DNA from: Aliivibrio sp. 1S175
Lineage (GTDB): Bacteria; Pseudomonadota; Gammaproteobacteria; Enterobacterales; Vibrionaceae
Direction of reading: 5' to 3'
Length of the DNA stretch: 64,000 bases
Assembly: GCF_001690985.1 (NCBI RefSeq)
Contig: NZ_MAJS01000006.1
Coordinates: 479,372 to 543,371, forward strand
A program made the position numbers and the translations under genes. Under the pieces are notes generated by a model. The model saw only the letters and a list, made by a program, of their open reading frames with translations. It was not told where the DNA came from and searched no databases. Positions 53,833 through 63,257 of the stretch are shown here, one piece after another (position 1 is the stretch's first letter; each line of letters starts with the position of its first letter).

Positions 53833-55191
53833 ATGAATAAACAGATAAATTTACATCAGCTACCCACATCAATCTTAGGTGAAAGCACACCAGAACCTTT
53901 GCTTTATGCTTTTCAAAGAAAATCATCAGCTCATGCTGGGGGAGGTTCAGTTCCGATTAATCAGGCACATTTTACAGAGCGTTTTGATAAGGCTTTGTCA
54001 GAGACAGCAGAATTAAGTAATCACCGTTGCTTATATATACATATCCCTTTTTGTCGTGTGCGTTGTACATATTGTAATTTCTTCCAACACGCTTCAAGTA
54101 AAAGTCTAGTTGCAGATTATTTTGATGCATTGATGATTGAGTTGAAATGGAAAGCGAAATTAGCTTGGACACAAGCTGCACCATTTCACGCGGTCTATAT
54201 TGGTGGAGGAACGCCAACGGATCTGAGTGCGGATCAAATTGAAAAACTAGGTAAAGCTATTCGTCATTATTTTCCTTTAGTAACAGATTGTGAAATTACC
54301 CTAGAAGGGCGTATTAATCGATTTGATGAAGAGATGTTTGATAAATCACTTGAAGGTGGGTTCAATCGATTCTCTTTTGGCGTACAGAGCTTTAATACCA
54401 AAGTTAGACGTTCAGCCAAACGTTTAGATGACAAAGAGTACGTACTACGAAGAATTCAAGAGCTCAGTAAAGCTAACCAAGCTCCAATTGTAGTTGATCT
54501 CCTCTATGGCTTGCCATATCAAACTGCTGAGATATGGCAGCAGGATCTAAATGACTTCTTAGAAACAGGGGCCCATGGTGTTGATCTGTATCAGCTGATT
54601 GAGATGGGCGGGACACCAATGCAAGGGATGATTGAAAACGGAAAATTACCACAACCCGCTTCGACAGAAGAAAAAGCGTATATGTACCAATACGGTGTTG
54701 ATTTCATGAAAAAACATCACCTACATAGATTAAGTGTAAATCATTGGGCAAGAGACAACAGAGAGCGCAGTATTTATAACAGTTTAGCTAAAACAACGGC
54801 TGAAGTTTTGCCTGTTGGTTGTGGTGCTGGTGGTAATGTTGGCGGTGTTGGTATCATGCAGCATCGAACGCTTAACAGTTATATAGACTCAATTAATAGC
54901 AATCAAATGCCTATCGCAATGATGACGCAATCAGCAACTTCGGCAGGTCTGTTTTCAATGATAAAGGCGGGGTTTGATCGTGGTGTTCTATCGCGTCAGC
55001 TATTACTACCGCATTCATCACAAGATATTTTTCACTATCTAATGCCCTTATTCCAACATTGGCAAAATAATGGTCTTGTGATCGTAAACAATGACTATTT
55101 AAGTTTGACGTTAGCTGGCGAATTTTGGGCGGTAACTTTGGCTCAAGGTGCTATATCAGCGCTGTCCCAAGTAAATGAAAAAGCAGCTTAA
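53833..55191 (+). CDS. hutW: Heme-degrading radical SAM protein (HutW)
   Basis: A 452-residue radical SAM enzyme of the HemN-like ChuW/HutW group, which opens heme without oxygen. The 4Fe-4S ligands C74, C78 and C81 (CRVRCTYC) are intact, followed by GGGTPTD and SFGVQSF. Start has GAATTGAAATC upstream and no strong ribosome binding site. It begins the hutWXZ unit, 30 bp before hutX. Confidence 0.93.
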   Translation: MNKQINLHQLPTSILGESTPEPLLYAFQRKSSAHAGGGSVPINQAHFTERFDKALSETAELSNHRCLYIHIPFCRVRCTYCNFFQHASSKSLVADYFDALMIELKWKAKLAWTQAAPFHAVYIGGGTPTDLSADQIEKLGKAIRHYFPLVTDCEITLEGRINRFDEEMFDKSLEGGFNRFSFGVQSFNTKVRRSAKRLDDKEYVLRRIQELSKANQAPIVVDLLYGLPYQTAEIWQQDLNDFLETGAHGVDLYQLIEMGGTPMQGMIENGKLPQPASTEEKAYMYQYGVDFMKKHHLHRLSVNHWARDNRERSIYNSLAKTTAEVLPVGCGAGGNVGGVGIMQHRTLNSYIDSINSNQMPIAMMTQSATSAGLFSMIKAGFDRGVLSRQLLLPHSSQDIFHYLMPLFQHWQNNGLVIVNNDYLSLTLAGEFWAVTLAQGAISALSQVNEKAA

Positions 55192-55221
55192 TCACAATTA
55201 ATGAAATATAGAGAATGAATC

Positions 55222-55713
55222 GTGAATAAAGAAATTATGGAAATCCTAAATAAAGACCCATCGCTTCTACCAAGTGATATTGCAAAAAAATTAAATTTAT
55301 CAGAATTTGATGTCGTGAAATCTTTACCTGAAACCATGGTTACGTTAATTGATGGCGTAAAAGCTCAAGAGATCTTAGAGGGCCTTGTTGGCTTTGGCGA
55401 TGTTACCACTATTGTACGTTTATTTGGTTCAATTTTTGAGGTGAAAGCACCGTTTCCAAAAGGAAAGCTTGCTCATGGTTACTACAATTTAATGGGGCGT
55501 AATGGTGAGTTACATGGTCACTTAAATCTAGAGTTAATGCACGATATCGCTTTAGTTAGTAAGCCGTTTAGAGGTTCAGAAAGCCACTACTTTGGTTTCT
55601 TTGATCAAGACGGTCATTCGATTTTTAAAATTTATTTAGGCAGGGATAAAAAGCGTCAACTGCTTCCCGAACAAGTTAGTGCTTTTAATGTCTTAAAACA
55701 AGAATATAAATAA
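55222..55713 (+). CDS. hutX: Heme utilisation carrier protein (HutX)
   Basis: A 163-residue cytosolic protein. The N-terminal helix-turn-helix-like part (DPSLLPSDIAKKLNLSEFDV) and the HutX/ChuX core (HGYYNLMGRNGELHGHLNLE, then GSESHYFGFFDQDG) are clear. In V. cholerae HutX binds heme and passes it to HutZ. Starts with GTG or ATG context at 55222 (GTGAATAAAGAA); 29 bp before hutZ. Confidence 0.92.
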   Translation: MNKEIMEILNKDPSLLPSDIAKKLNLSEFDVVKSLPETMVTLIDGVKAQEILEGLVGFGDVTTIVRLFGSIFEVKAPFPKGKLAHGYYNLMGRNGELHGHLNLELMHDIALVSKPFRGSESHYFGFFDQDGHSIFKIYLGRDKKRQLLPEQVSAFNVLKQEYK

Positions 55714-55742
55714 GTCAGAATATAATTTAAAAGGAAATAAAA

Positions 55743-56273
55743 ATGAGCTCAGCAGTTAAACAAGAAAGATTACAAAATCGTCTTGGTCCTGAAATTCAAG
55801 AGTTTCGTGATTCACGTAAAACCCTTCAATTAGCAACCGTAGATTGTGAGGGGAAGCCAAACGTAAGCTATGCGCCCTTTGTTTTATTAGACGATGGTTA
55901 CTATATATTGATTTCAGAAATTGCACGTCACGCAAGGAATCTTCTGCAAAACCCTGATGCATCATTAATGCTCGTAGAAGATGAAGATACGTCAAAACAA
56001 TTATTTGCGCGTAAACGTCTTACCTTCGATGCGACGGCCATATTAGTTACTCGTGATGAAGATAAGTGGGAAAAGGCAGTTGCACAAATGAAAGAACGTT
56101 TTGGTGAGATTATCGATGGATTGAGCTCATTGGAGGATTTTAAGTTGTTCAGATTAAAGCCGATACAAGGTTTGTTTGTAAAAGGTTTTGGTCAGGCTTT
56201 TCAAGTGAGTGGTGATGATCTTGTGGACTTTATTCACTTAGAAGAAGGTCATAAGAAGCGAGAAACTGCCTAG
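55743..56273 (+). CDS. hutZ: Heme utilisation protein / heme oxygenase-like (HutZ)
   Basis: A 176-residue split-barrel protein of the FMN-binding-like HugZ/HutZ family. His170 (EEGHKK), the proximal heme ligand in V. cholerae HutZ, is at exactly the same residue number, and Asp132 (EDFKLF) that modulates it is kept. It breaks down heme to free iron. AAAAGGAAAT is the ribosome binding site. Last gene of hutWXZ, with a terminator behind it. Confidence 0.94.
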   Translation: MSSAVKQERLQNRLGPEIQEFRDSRKTLQLATVDCEGKPNVSYAPFVLLDDGYYILISEIARHARNLLQNPDASLMLVEDEDTSKQLFARKRLTFDATAILVTRDEDKWEKAVAQMKERFGEIIDGLSSLEDFKLFRLKPIQGLFVKGFGQAFQVSGDDLVDFIHLEEGHKKRETA

Positions 56274-56303
56274 TTTTAACGCAAATTTGATTGTTTAACC
56301 AGT

Positions 56304-56336
56304 AAAGCCAAGCGAATTGATAGCTTGGCTTTTTTA
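56304..56336 (+). terminator. Terminator after hutZ
   Basis: AAAGCCAAGC / GCTTGGCTTT with a 9-nt loop and T run. Confidence 0.9.
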
Positions 56337-56369
56337 TAATCAATACAGATACATCCCTATATATCCTAC

Positions 56370-56420
56370 CGGTATAATTACCGTATATAAATCCAATTAA
56401 ATTGGCACGATTTTTAGTTT
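56370..56420 (+). promoter_or_regulatory. Possible regulatory region of the T6SS module
   Basis: The 280-bp gap before vgrG holds CGGTA-TAAT-TACCG (56370-56383), a perfect CCAATT-A-AATTGG palindrome (56393-56405), and TTGGCACGATTTTTAGT (56403-56419), which has a perfect sigma-54 -24 element (TGGCAC) but a weak -12 (AG in place of GC). T6SS auxiliary operons in Vibrio are often sigma-54 dependent. Tentative. Confidence 0.35.
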
Positions 56421-56561
56421 GATTGATTTTCAAGCGTGAAAGTGCCGTTGATCGCATAATCTTTAACCAAAATAGGCATCTTGTTTTTTACTGATATTAT
56501 CTGTTCTTAATTACAATAAGTTATTGATTAATTAGTTATTTAAATTAAATTTGGAATGTAT

Positions 56562-58646
56562 ATGCAGGATGCAAATCAAACTCAATTTGGACTTGATGTA
56601 ACAACAATAGAATTACCACTTCAAGTATATGAATTTTCAGGTGAAGAAATATTAGGAGATAACTACCAGTTTGATATTACGTTTGTATGTGAAGATCCTG
56701 ATTTAGAATTAGCACAGTGGCTACAGCTGCCAGCTAGATTAACTATTCAACATTTTAATCAAGAGGCTCCTGAAAATACGAATCGTTATGTACATGGTAT
56801 TATTGAATCGATAGAGCAATTGAGTTCCTCTTTTCGTCTTAGTACTTATAGATTAACTCTAGTACCTATTTTTAGCTTATTAAATTATCGAAAGAATTTT
56901 CAAATTTTCCAACAGAAATCTATTCCAGACATTATCTCAGATATTTACCGACAAGCAGGAATTCTGAGTCATCACTTTACTCTTGAATTATACAATACAC
57001 ACGAGCTTCGAGAATATTGTGTGCAATACGGGGAATCTGACGATCAGTTTATTTCACGAATAATGGCAGAGGAAGGACTTGTTTCTTATTTTGAACATAC
57101 TGCGCTTGGATCTAAATTAATTATTTCAGATGGAAAAGAAACGTATACCGCTTTAGCACCGTTATCAGTAGTGACAGACAGTGGAATGGCTCAAGAAGGG
57201 GATACTATCCATTCCCTAAAAGTAAAACATCAAATTCAAAGTGGTAAAGCGTCAGTTAAAGATTATCTCTTTACTCACCCAACCCAACATATTGTCGGTC
57301 AAGTACAACATGAAGAAAAAGAGAATCAAAGTAGTGATATTGCATTAGAGCATTATCAATATCCAGCAAATCAACCGAACAATCCAACAGCAAAACAACA
57401 AGCACAGTTAAACTTAGAACAACGTCGAATTAAAGCAATGGAATTAGTTGGTTGCAGTAATAGTGCTCAGCTTGCAGTAGGGTATTTTCAGCCAATACAT
57501 AATGCGTCTAATCCTGATTGGAACATCAATTGGCTAGTAACTAAAGTTGTGCATTCAGGTATACAGCCTCAAGTAATGGAAGAACTTGCGGATGGTGGTT
57601 CGAGTTACGAGTGTGATTTTACAGCTGCCCCTTGGTTTGTTCCGTATAAATTAGCGAGTGTTAAAAAACCATACATTCGTAACATAGATACAGCGATAGT
57701 GACGGGACCAGAAAGTGAAGAGATTTATTGTGATGAATATGGCCGTGTAAAAGTGCAATTTCATTGGGATAGAAATGGGCAAGCCGATGAGAAAACAAGT
57801 TGTTGGCTTCGTACTTCACAAGGTTGGGCTGGTAATCAATATGGCCAATTTGTACTGCCAAGAATAGGACACGAAGTGATCGTTAGTTTCATTCACGGTG
57901 ATCCCGACAAACCCATCATTACAGGTTCACTATATAACGGGAATAATAAACCGCCATATACACTGCCAGAGCATAAAACACGCAGCACATTTAAAACATC
58001 AAGTTCAATTGGCGCGGATAATTTTAATGAATTACGTTTTGAAGATAAAAAAGAGTCAGAGCAGGTTTATATTCATGCCGCTAAAGACATGGATAGCCAA
58101 ATTCAAAACAATCGCACTAGCGAGGTATTTAATGACGATCATTCGGTTGTTCATCATGATCATTTTCATCAAGTAATTAAAGATAATCACCTGACTGTTC
58201 TATTAGATAATTTAAGCTCAATTAAAGGTGATGCACACCAGCAAGTATCAGGCTCTATTCAACAAAAAATCCAAGGAAGTCGGCTTGAACAAATAGGCAC
58301 CGAGTTACACATTAAGGTGGGTAATAAAGCAGTACTTGATGCCGGTAGTGAACTGACCATCACCACTGGAAGTAGCACAATGAAACTTGATTCTGGTGGC
58401 ATTCATCTGCTTGGCGCCGCGATTGATCTAAACAAAGGCGGCAGCGCAGGAAGCGGCAGTGGATATGCGGGTATTACAGCAACACAACCTGTCATGAAGC
58501 AGGCTGAAGCTGCAGGCAGTGTGGCTGAAACCGCAACGGCCTCTGAATATACCAGAAGTAAAATTAACGCCGATCATCAGATAGAAGCACTAAAAACATC
58601 GGATCCCGTTTGTGAGGAGTGTGAGCAAGAGCAGGGGCAAGAATAA
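56562..58646 (+). CDS. vgrG: Type VI secretion spike protein VgrG
   Basis: A 694-residue spike protein. The N-terminal gp27-like part (phage GPD fold) is followed by the gp5-like OB fold (EIYCDEYGRVKVQFHWDR, then LPRIGHEVIVSFIHGDPDKP) and a needle of beta repeats (HLTVLLDNLSSIKGDAHQQV...). No large enzymatic extension: the C terminus is a 55-residue tail ending in a Cys/Glu-rich DPVCEECEQEQ, likely the loading platform for the effector. The ATG at 56562, 6 nt after TTGGA, is preferred over one two codons earlier. It shares one base with the next gene. No hcp gene is in the window before it. Confidence 0.93.
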   Translation: MQDANQTQFGLDVTTIELPLQVYEFSGEEILGDNYQFDITFVCEDPDLELAQWLQLPARLTIQHFNQEAPENTNRYVHGIIESIEQLSSSFRLSTYRLTLVPIFSLLNYRKNFQIFQQKSIPDIISDIYRQAGILSHHFTLELYNTHELREYCVQYGESDDQFISRIMAEEGLVSYFEHTALGSKLIISDGKETYTALAPLSVVTDSGMAQEGDTIHSLKVKHQIQSGKASVKDYLFTHPTQHIVGQVQHEEKENQSSDIALEHYQYPANQPNNPTAKQQAQLNLEQRRIKAMELVGCSNSAQLAVGYFQPIHNASNPDWNINWLVTKVVHSGIQPQVMEELADGGSSYECDFTAAPWFVPYKLASVKKPYIRNIDTAIVTGPESEEIYCDEYGRVKVQFHWDRNGQADEKTSCWLRTSQGWAGNQYGQFVLPRIGHEVIVSFIHGDPDKPIITGSLYNGNNKPPYTLPEHKTRSTFKTSSSIGADNFNELRFEDKKESEQVYIHAAKDMDSQIQNNRTSEVFNDDHSVVHHDHFHQVIKDNHLTVLLDNLSSIKGDAHQQVSGSIQQKIQGSRLEQIGTELHIKVGNKAVLDAGSELTITTGSSTMKLDSGGIHLLGAAIDLNKGGSAGSGSGYAGITATQPVMKQAEAAGSVAETATASEYTRSKINADHQIEALKTSDPVCEECEQEQGQE

Positions 58647-59500
58647 TGGAAACAGAGTGCTTTGATTCTCTGAATATTGACGACTTCACCTCTTTCTATT
58701 TGATGCTAGACACAAGTCAGAGTGTTGACGTATTAAAACAATTGTATCAATTGGACACGGTGATTGAGCAAGAACCTCTTTATTTGTATGAGCCTTGGGA
58801 TGATTTGATATCGGTCTCTCCTTACTTGGTAAAAGCAACGCCTGTTATTGCACAATGGTTTGAAAGTCAATCTGGTCAGCTAGATGGTTTCTTATTCAGT
58901 TCGGCGTTAGATCTAGAAAGTCTTGTCGAACATTTTAGAGGTTTGATTAAGGTTCAATCGCCTTATGGTTCATCCATCATATTAAAATCCGCGCATTCAG
59001 GGTGTGCCAATGTTTTATTCTCAACAGGAACAGATTGGTATTGGCAACACATTAATGAAGTTTGGCTTCCATCTAAAAAAGGATGGGCACATTACCTATC
59101 GCCTTGCACTGAGATGAAAAGCGAGAAACCTTATCGTTTAACGGACGAACAATGGCAAGCGTTAGGAGAGTTAGCGACTGAAAATGCCTATGCCTATGTA
59201 CTTAATCATGTGGAATATTTCTTCCCACATTGTTTAGAGGGTGTGATAGATAAACAAAAATGGATTCAGTATTGGTTCGATGCCGCTTATAGCAGAGGGT
59301 TTCAAAATGAGACTGACGTCTGTCTATTTATGAATGTGATGGGATATTTAGGGAAAGAAGCGATCACAACCGATAAATACCCAAAAATCACCAAATTGAT
59401 CTATCAAACATCGCAGCAAACCCCAGAACAAAGAATCAAACAAGCGGCAGATTTGGCCTATCAATATCGTCACTCTATGCAAAAGGATTTACAAGAATGA
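58646..59500 (+). CDS. T6SS effector adaptor, DUF4123 (VasW/Tap type)
   Basis: A 284-residue soluble protein. The SFYLMLDTSQ start region, then LYEPWDDLISVSPYLVKATP and the later SPYGSSIILK, match DUF4123 adaptors, which dock a specific effector on its VgrG. ATG overlaps the vgrG stop by one base, and its own stop overlaps the effector start by 4 bp, so all three are made together. In V. cholerae the equivalent gene vasW is needed for VasX delivery. Confidence 0.87.
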   Translation: METECFDSLNIDDFTSFYLMLDTSQSVDVLKQLYQLDTVIEQEPLYLYEPWDDLISVSPYLVKATPVIAQWFESQSGQLDGFLFSSALDLESLVEHFRGLIKVQSPYGSSIILKSAHSGCANVLFSTGTDWYWQHINEVWLPSKKGWAHYLSPCTEMKSEKPYRLTDEQWQALGELATENAYAYVLNHVEYFFPHCLEGVIDKQKWIQYWFDAAYSRGFQNETDVCLFMNVMGYLGKEAITTDKYPKITKLIYQTSQQTPEQRIKQAADLAYQYRHSMQKDLQE

Positions 59501-62500
59501 GCGAAGCAAACAATGCGGCCATGTGTGGCAGTAAAAAAGATGCGAAAAACCCAGCAGGGGCTTGTCCTGTAAAGTTTGGTGTTATTGACATCATTCCAGT
59601 TCGTTATGCGATTGATGATATGGATGATGAAGAAAAAGAGCAGAAACACCCATTACTTGATGCCCATAAAGGTCACGGCTTTTTTGATGTTGCTCATTCA
59701 AAATATACATTAAGACAATTAAGAGACGGTTGGCTTTACGTTTATAGCAATAAAGATAAAACCTTTCATGAATATCAGGTGAAAGGCTCTCAATTCATTA
59801 AGATTGACTGGGGCTCAAATGAAGCCGATAAAGCACCAGAAGAGAGAGGGCAAGCAGGAGAGGCTAAAAGCTGTTTGTCTTACTCTAAGAATGACACGGT
59901 AACGATATCATTTTCTCACCAGCGTTGGACATGGCGATTATGTGAACACATGCGCTCAAATACTCAGTGCCGAAACGAATGGATGCGGACGGTCGACTTA
60001 AAAACCTATTCAAACACATTAGAAATAGAACACGGTGGTGGCATGCGTGATTTTGTTCATGCTGTTGCTGATATTGGAACTCCCAAACCCTCCGATGTCT
60101 TGTTTGAAAAAACATGTTCCCCATTAAAAGACGATGATCCCTCTGATGATGAGTTTCATCTCGCTACCCATAAGAAAACCGTATTAGAAACCGATTATCA
60201 ATGCGATTTATTAGAAAAGAACAGCGCTTTGTATATTGCACTGGATGATCAGTTGGCTGATATAACGGATCTGTTTTTGAAGTTGTCAGAAACATACGTT
60301 CGTATTGTTGAACTACAAGGAACAGAGGAGGATGAGTACAAAGCTCAAATGGCTGAATTAACACGATCTTTAGCAAGGGTAACATTTAGTGATGATCAAC
60401 TTCCTGAAAATATTAAATCAGATCCAATTGAACGGTTAAAACTAGAAATAGAGATAAATGAGTATTTATACCAAGAGCAAAATGTCCAACAATCTTCAGC
60501 ATCTTATGAATATCATGTTGGCGAAGGGGTAGAAAATACCTCATGGTATGAGGCGTTAGAAGCGAAAAAACAAGCCATAAAAGAGCGGTTTAATTTTGAA
60601 ATTAAAAAGGACCATACTTCTCAGTGGAAAAAGCAATATCGAAATTTTGATGAAATTCGATGGAATGAATTGAATGAATATCTATTTGAAAAATATGACA
60701 AATTATCAGAAGTAGAAACATTAAACAGTAAGTTAATTTATCAGCATAAAGAGGTAACAGATGCCATTGAGCAGATGGGTATCGATCCTATGTATTTCGG
60801 GATTGATAATCAAACAGAGGTTGGTCAACGTTATTTATCTGAGTTATTTTCACCAATAACCGTCGAGCTTGTTCAATCTGGTTTTAATGTTCCTGAGATT
60901 AAGCATTATTTAGAAAAAATGTTAGATCTGAGTAATCCCAACAATTTATTAGCATTAGCCCCGTTTGCTTACTCCAAAGAAGTAGTGGATGAATTAACCA
61001 CTTACTCTGAGGGTGGCGCTGCACTTAATATGAGCAGTCCTAGTGACATGATCGCACTGCATACTCGATTATCAGAATTCGATACCTTAACAGGTGATGT
61101 AAGAATTCAAGATTCTGATTGGTACAAGCTGCTTCATATCGATATTAAAGCCGTGTTTGCTGCATTTATTGCAAGTAACAAAGCCAATCCGATACTGCAA
61201 TTTCGACCTTCGATGGAGATGCTCAATGCAATCCAACCTCGTACGAATCAATTCAGTGCACTTAGTTTTATGACTCGCTTCAGAGTTCTCATCATGGAAA
61301 ATCTAGCAGATAGCAGTTTTATTGTTTCTGTAAATCCTAATTACCCTAAAGAACTGGCGGCATTTAATAAAAAATATGATCAGTTTTTACTATCTAACAG
61401 CAAAACAATGGCTGCAATTATTCGGAAAGAACAATTTGCAGCGGTTCTAGTCCAAAAAGCCTCTGAATTTATTTCAGAGAACATGCCTCAAATGCTTAAG
61501 GTTTCGCAAAATGGATCAATGTTAAATATAAAAGGAGCAATCAGCAAAGGCGTGGCAGAGAGTTGGGCTGCTTATAAGAATACAAAGGCAGATCTTGTTA
61601 GTTTTTCTGAAAGAAAGTGGAAAGGGTCTGCAAGTTGGAATGGTGTTGTTGCAGCATTAAACATTTGGAATTCAATAACCGTTTTTTCAAATTTACTTCA
61701 AAGAAACCAAGAGAGTAAGACGACAGAGGAATATAAATCAGTCGCCGCAGAGGTTGTTTATACGGCTTCTTGGACTGTAAATGCGTGCGCTTTGGTATCA
61801 AGAGATGCCTCATGGGTTGAGGTGATGAAAGATAAAAAACTGTTGAATAAAAACAGATATATTGCTTTGAAATCAAACAAAGAATTAATTACTAAATTTA
61901 TTAATTTAACTAAGCTCGTTGCTGTTACTGGATTAATCGCCAGTGTGTCTGAAATTTATTATGTCTATAAACGCTTAGATAGCCCTCTCTTATCAAAAGA
62001 AGAAAGAATGGCAGAAATTCTAAAATCGGGATCATTAGTAGGGCCAGCATTTATTTATTCTATTCAATTAATATCATGTTTTATGAATGGATCAATTGGC
62101 GCCATTGTTGCTCCTTGGATGGTTATAGGGTTGGTTATTTTTGGTGTGATTTATATTGCTGCAACCGTATTTATTAATATGTTTAAACGAACTGATATGG
62201 AGTTATGGCTAGTGCAATCCATATGGGGAGTAAAGACGGCTAAGTGGTCACCAGAAATTGAATTAGTGAAATTACAAAACATATTAAATAAACCAGTAGT
62301 CCAGATAGACACTGGAATAGTTAGAACGTATCAGTCAAGTAATGATTCAGACAAACAATGGACGTTAACGATTGATTTACCTGATTACTTATCCGATAAA
62401 TGGTTTGGAATTAAAGTAATTAAAAGCACATCTAAAAAAGTAATAAAACATTATAATTTCATTGGAAATAAAGAGACGAGTCAATCAGAAGTAGAGGCCA

Positions 62501-62757
62501 ATTTCACTAAAGTAAGTAATGATAATAATTGTTATCAAATGAAAATTGAACGGAACCATTCAGAAGTTATTTCTAATATAACTATTTATTTGGATGTTTT
62601 AGCCAATAGAACGTCTCATGTGATTTCTTATTCTGGATTTCAAAGTGGTGATGGGGATGTAAAATTAAATATAAATAAGATTATTTCATTTAATGATTAT
62701 TCAAAAAAAGAAAATTTAGGTATGGATATTGTGGGGTTAAATAATGCTAACTCATAA
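59497..62757 (+). CDS. VasX-like T6SS pore-forming effector
   Basis: A 1086-residue protein in the vgrG-DUF4123-effector-immunity order of V. cholerae vgrG2-vasW-vasX-tsiV2, and of about VasX length. The N terminus (VIDIIPVRYAIDD, then LRQLRDGWLYVYS at residues 72-84) fits the VasX/BTH_I2691 N-terminal domain and the MIX core pattern. The middle is a long helical region. Hydrophobic segments at about 804-822, 846-866 and 871-893 suggest colicin-like insertion into the target inner membrane. The last 190 residues, after the membrane segments, are soluble and beta-rich. It overlaps the immunity gene by 14 bp. Cell-killing by pore formation is inference from the family. Confidence 0.83.
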   Translation: MSEANNAAMCGSKKDAKNPAGACPVKFGVIDIIPVRYAIDDMDDEEKEQKHPLLDAHKGHGFFDVAHSKYTLRQLRDGWLYVYSNKDKTFHEYQVKGSQFIKIDWGSNEADKAPEERGQAGEAKSCLSYSKNDTVTISFSHQRWTWRLCEHMRSNTQCRNEWMRTVDLKTYSNTLEIEHGGGMRDFVHAVADIGTPKPSDVLFEKTCSPLKDDDPSDDEFHLATHKKTVLETDYQCDLLEKNSALYIALDDQLADITDLFLKLSETYVRIVELQGTEEDEYKAQMAELTRSLARVTFSDDQLPENIKSDPIERLKLEIEINEYLYQEQNVQQSSASYEYHVGEGVENTSWYEALEAKKQAIKERFNFEIKKDHTSQWKKQYRNFDEIRWNELNEYLFEKYDKLSEVETLNSKLIYQHKEVTDAIEQMGIDPMYFGIDNQTEVGQRYLSELFSPITVELVQSGFNVPEIKHYLEKMLDLSNPNNLLALAPFAYSKEVVDELTTYSEGGAALNMSSPSDMIALHTRLSEFDTLTGDVRIQDSDWYKLLHIDIKAVFAAFIASNKANPILQFRPSMEMLNAIQPRTNQFSALSFMTRFRVLIMENLADSSFIVSVNPNYPKELAAFNKKYDQFLLSNSKTMAAIIRKEQFAAVLVQKASEFISENMPQMLKVSQNGSMLNIKGAISKGVAESWAAYKNTKADLVSFSERKWKGSASWNGVVAALNIWNSITVFSNLLQRNQESKTTEEYKSVAAEVVYTASWTVNACALVSRDASWVEVMKDKKLLNKNRYIALKSNKELITKFINLTKLVAVTGLIASVSEIYYVYKRLDSPLLSKEERMAEILKSGSLVGPAFIYSIQLISCFMNGSIGAIVAPWMVIGLVIFGVIYIAATVFINMFKRTDMELWLVQSIWGVKTAKWSPEIELVKLQNILNKPVVQIDTGIVRTYQSSNDSDKQWTLTIDLPDYLSDKWFGIKVIKSTSKKVIKHYNFIGNKETSQSEVEANFTKVSNDNNCYQMKIERNHSEVISNITIYLDVLANRTSHVISYSGFQSGDGDVKLNINKIISFNDYSKKENLGMDIVGLNNANS

Positions 62758-63257
62758 AGATATAGATAATAACGAAAAAATAGAAACCATGAGAATGGCC
62801 TTATACAACGAAGAAGTACTCTATGAGTATGAAACCATAGAGCATCAATATTTGGGGTATTTTGCTGGTATTGGTTTTTTTAGTGTTATGAGTTGGATGT
62901 TATATGATTTTAGTCAAGATATGCTTGATACCGGTGGTATTGTTGCATTTAGTTTACTCACCATTTTCATGACATTGTTTTTTATTTTTTTTGGTTCAGC
63001 AGACATAAAACGGATTTACAAGTTCACTAAAAACGGAATATTAACCGAGCAGGCAGATGTGGTACCTGAGTATGCATATAAATGTATACGAATGATAGGT
63101 CGAGTGGGGGTCGTTGTATGTTTGATTGCAGTTGTTTTTGTTGGTCCTATGGCGTTCATTGGAGCTGGGGCAAGTGCGTTACTCTCATTCAAACTGGTTA
63201 ACTTTAGATTAAAACCTATGTTGTTTGAAAGTTTGTATTTTGATGAGTCAGTGATAT
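62737..63257. repeat. Left copy of a duplicated effector-end/immunity block
   Basis: This stretch is repeated with few changes at 63486-64000 (offset 749 bp, no indels in the part that can be compared). The copy begins with a 21-nt identical segment holding the last effector codons and the immunity start. Confidence 0.93.

Noticed and set aside
56230..56457. 75-codon minus-strand frame behind hutZ
   Set aside because: It crosses the hutZ terminator and the presumed vgrG regulatory region and has no recognisable features.
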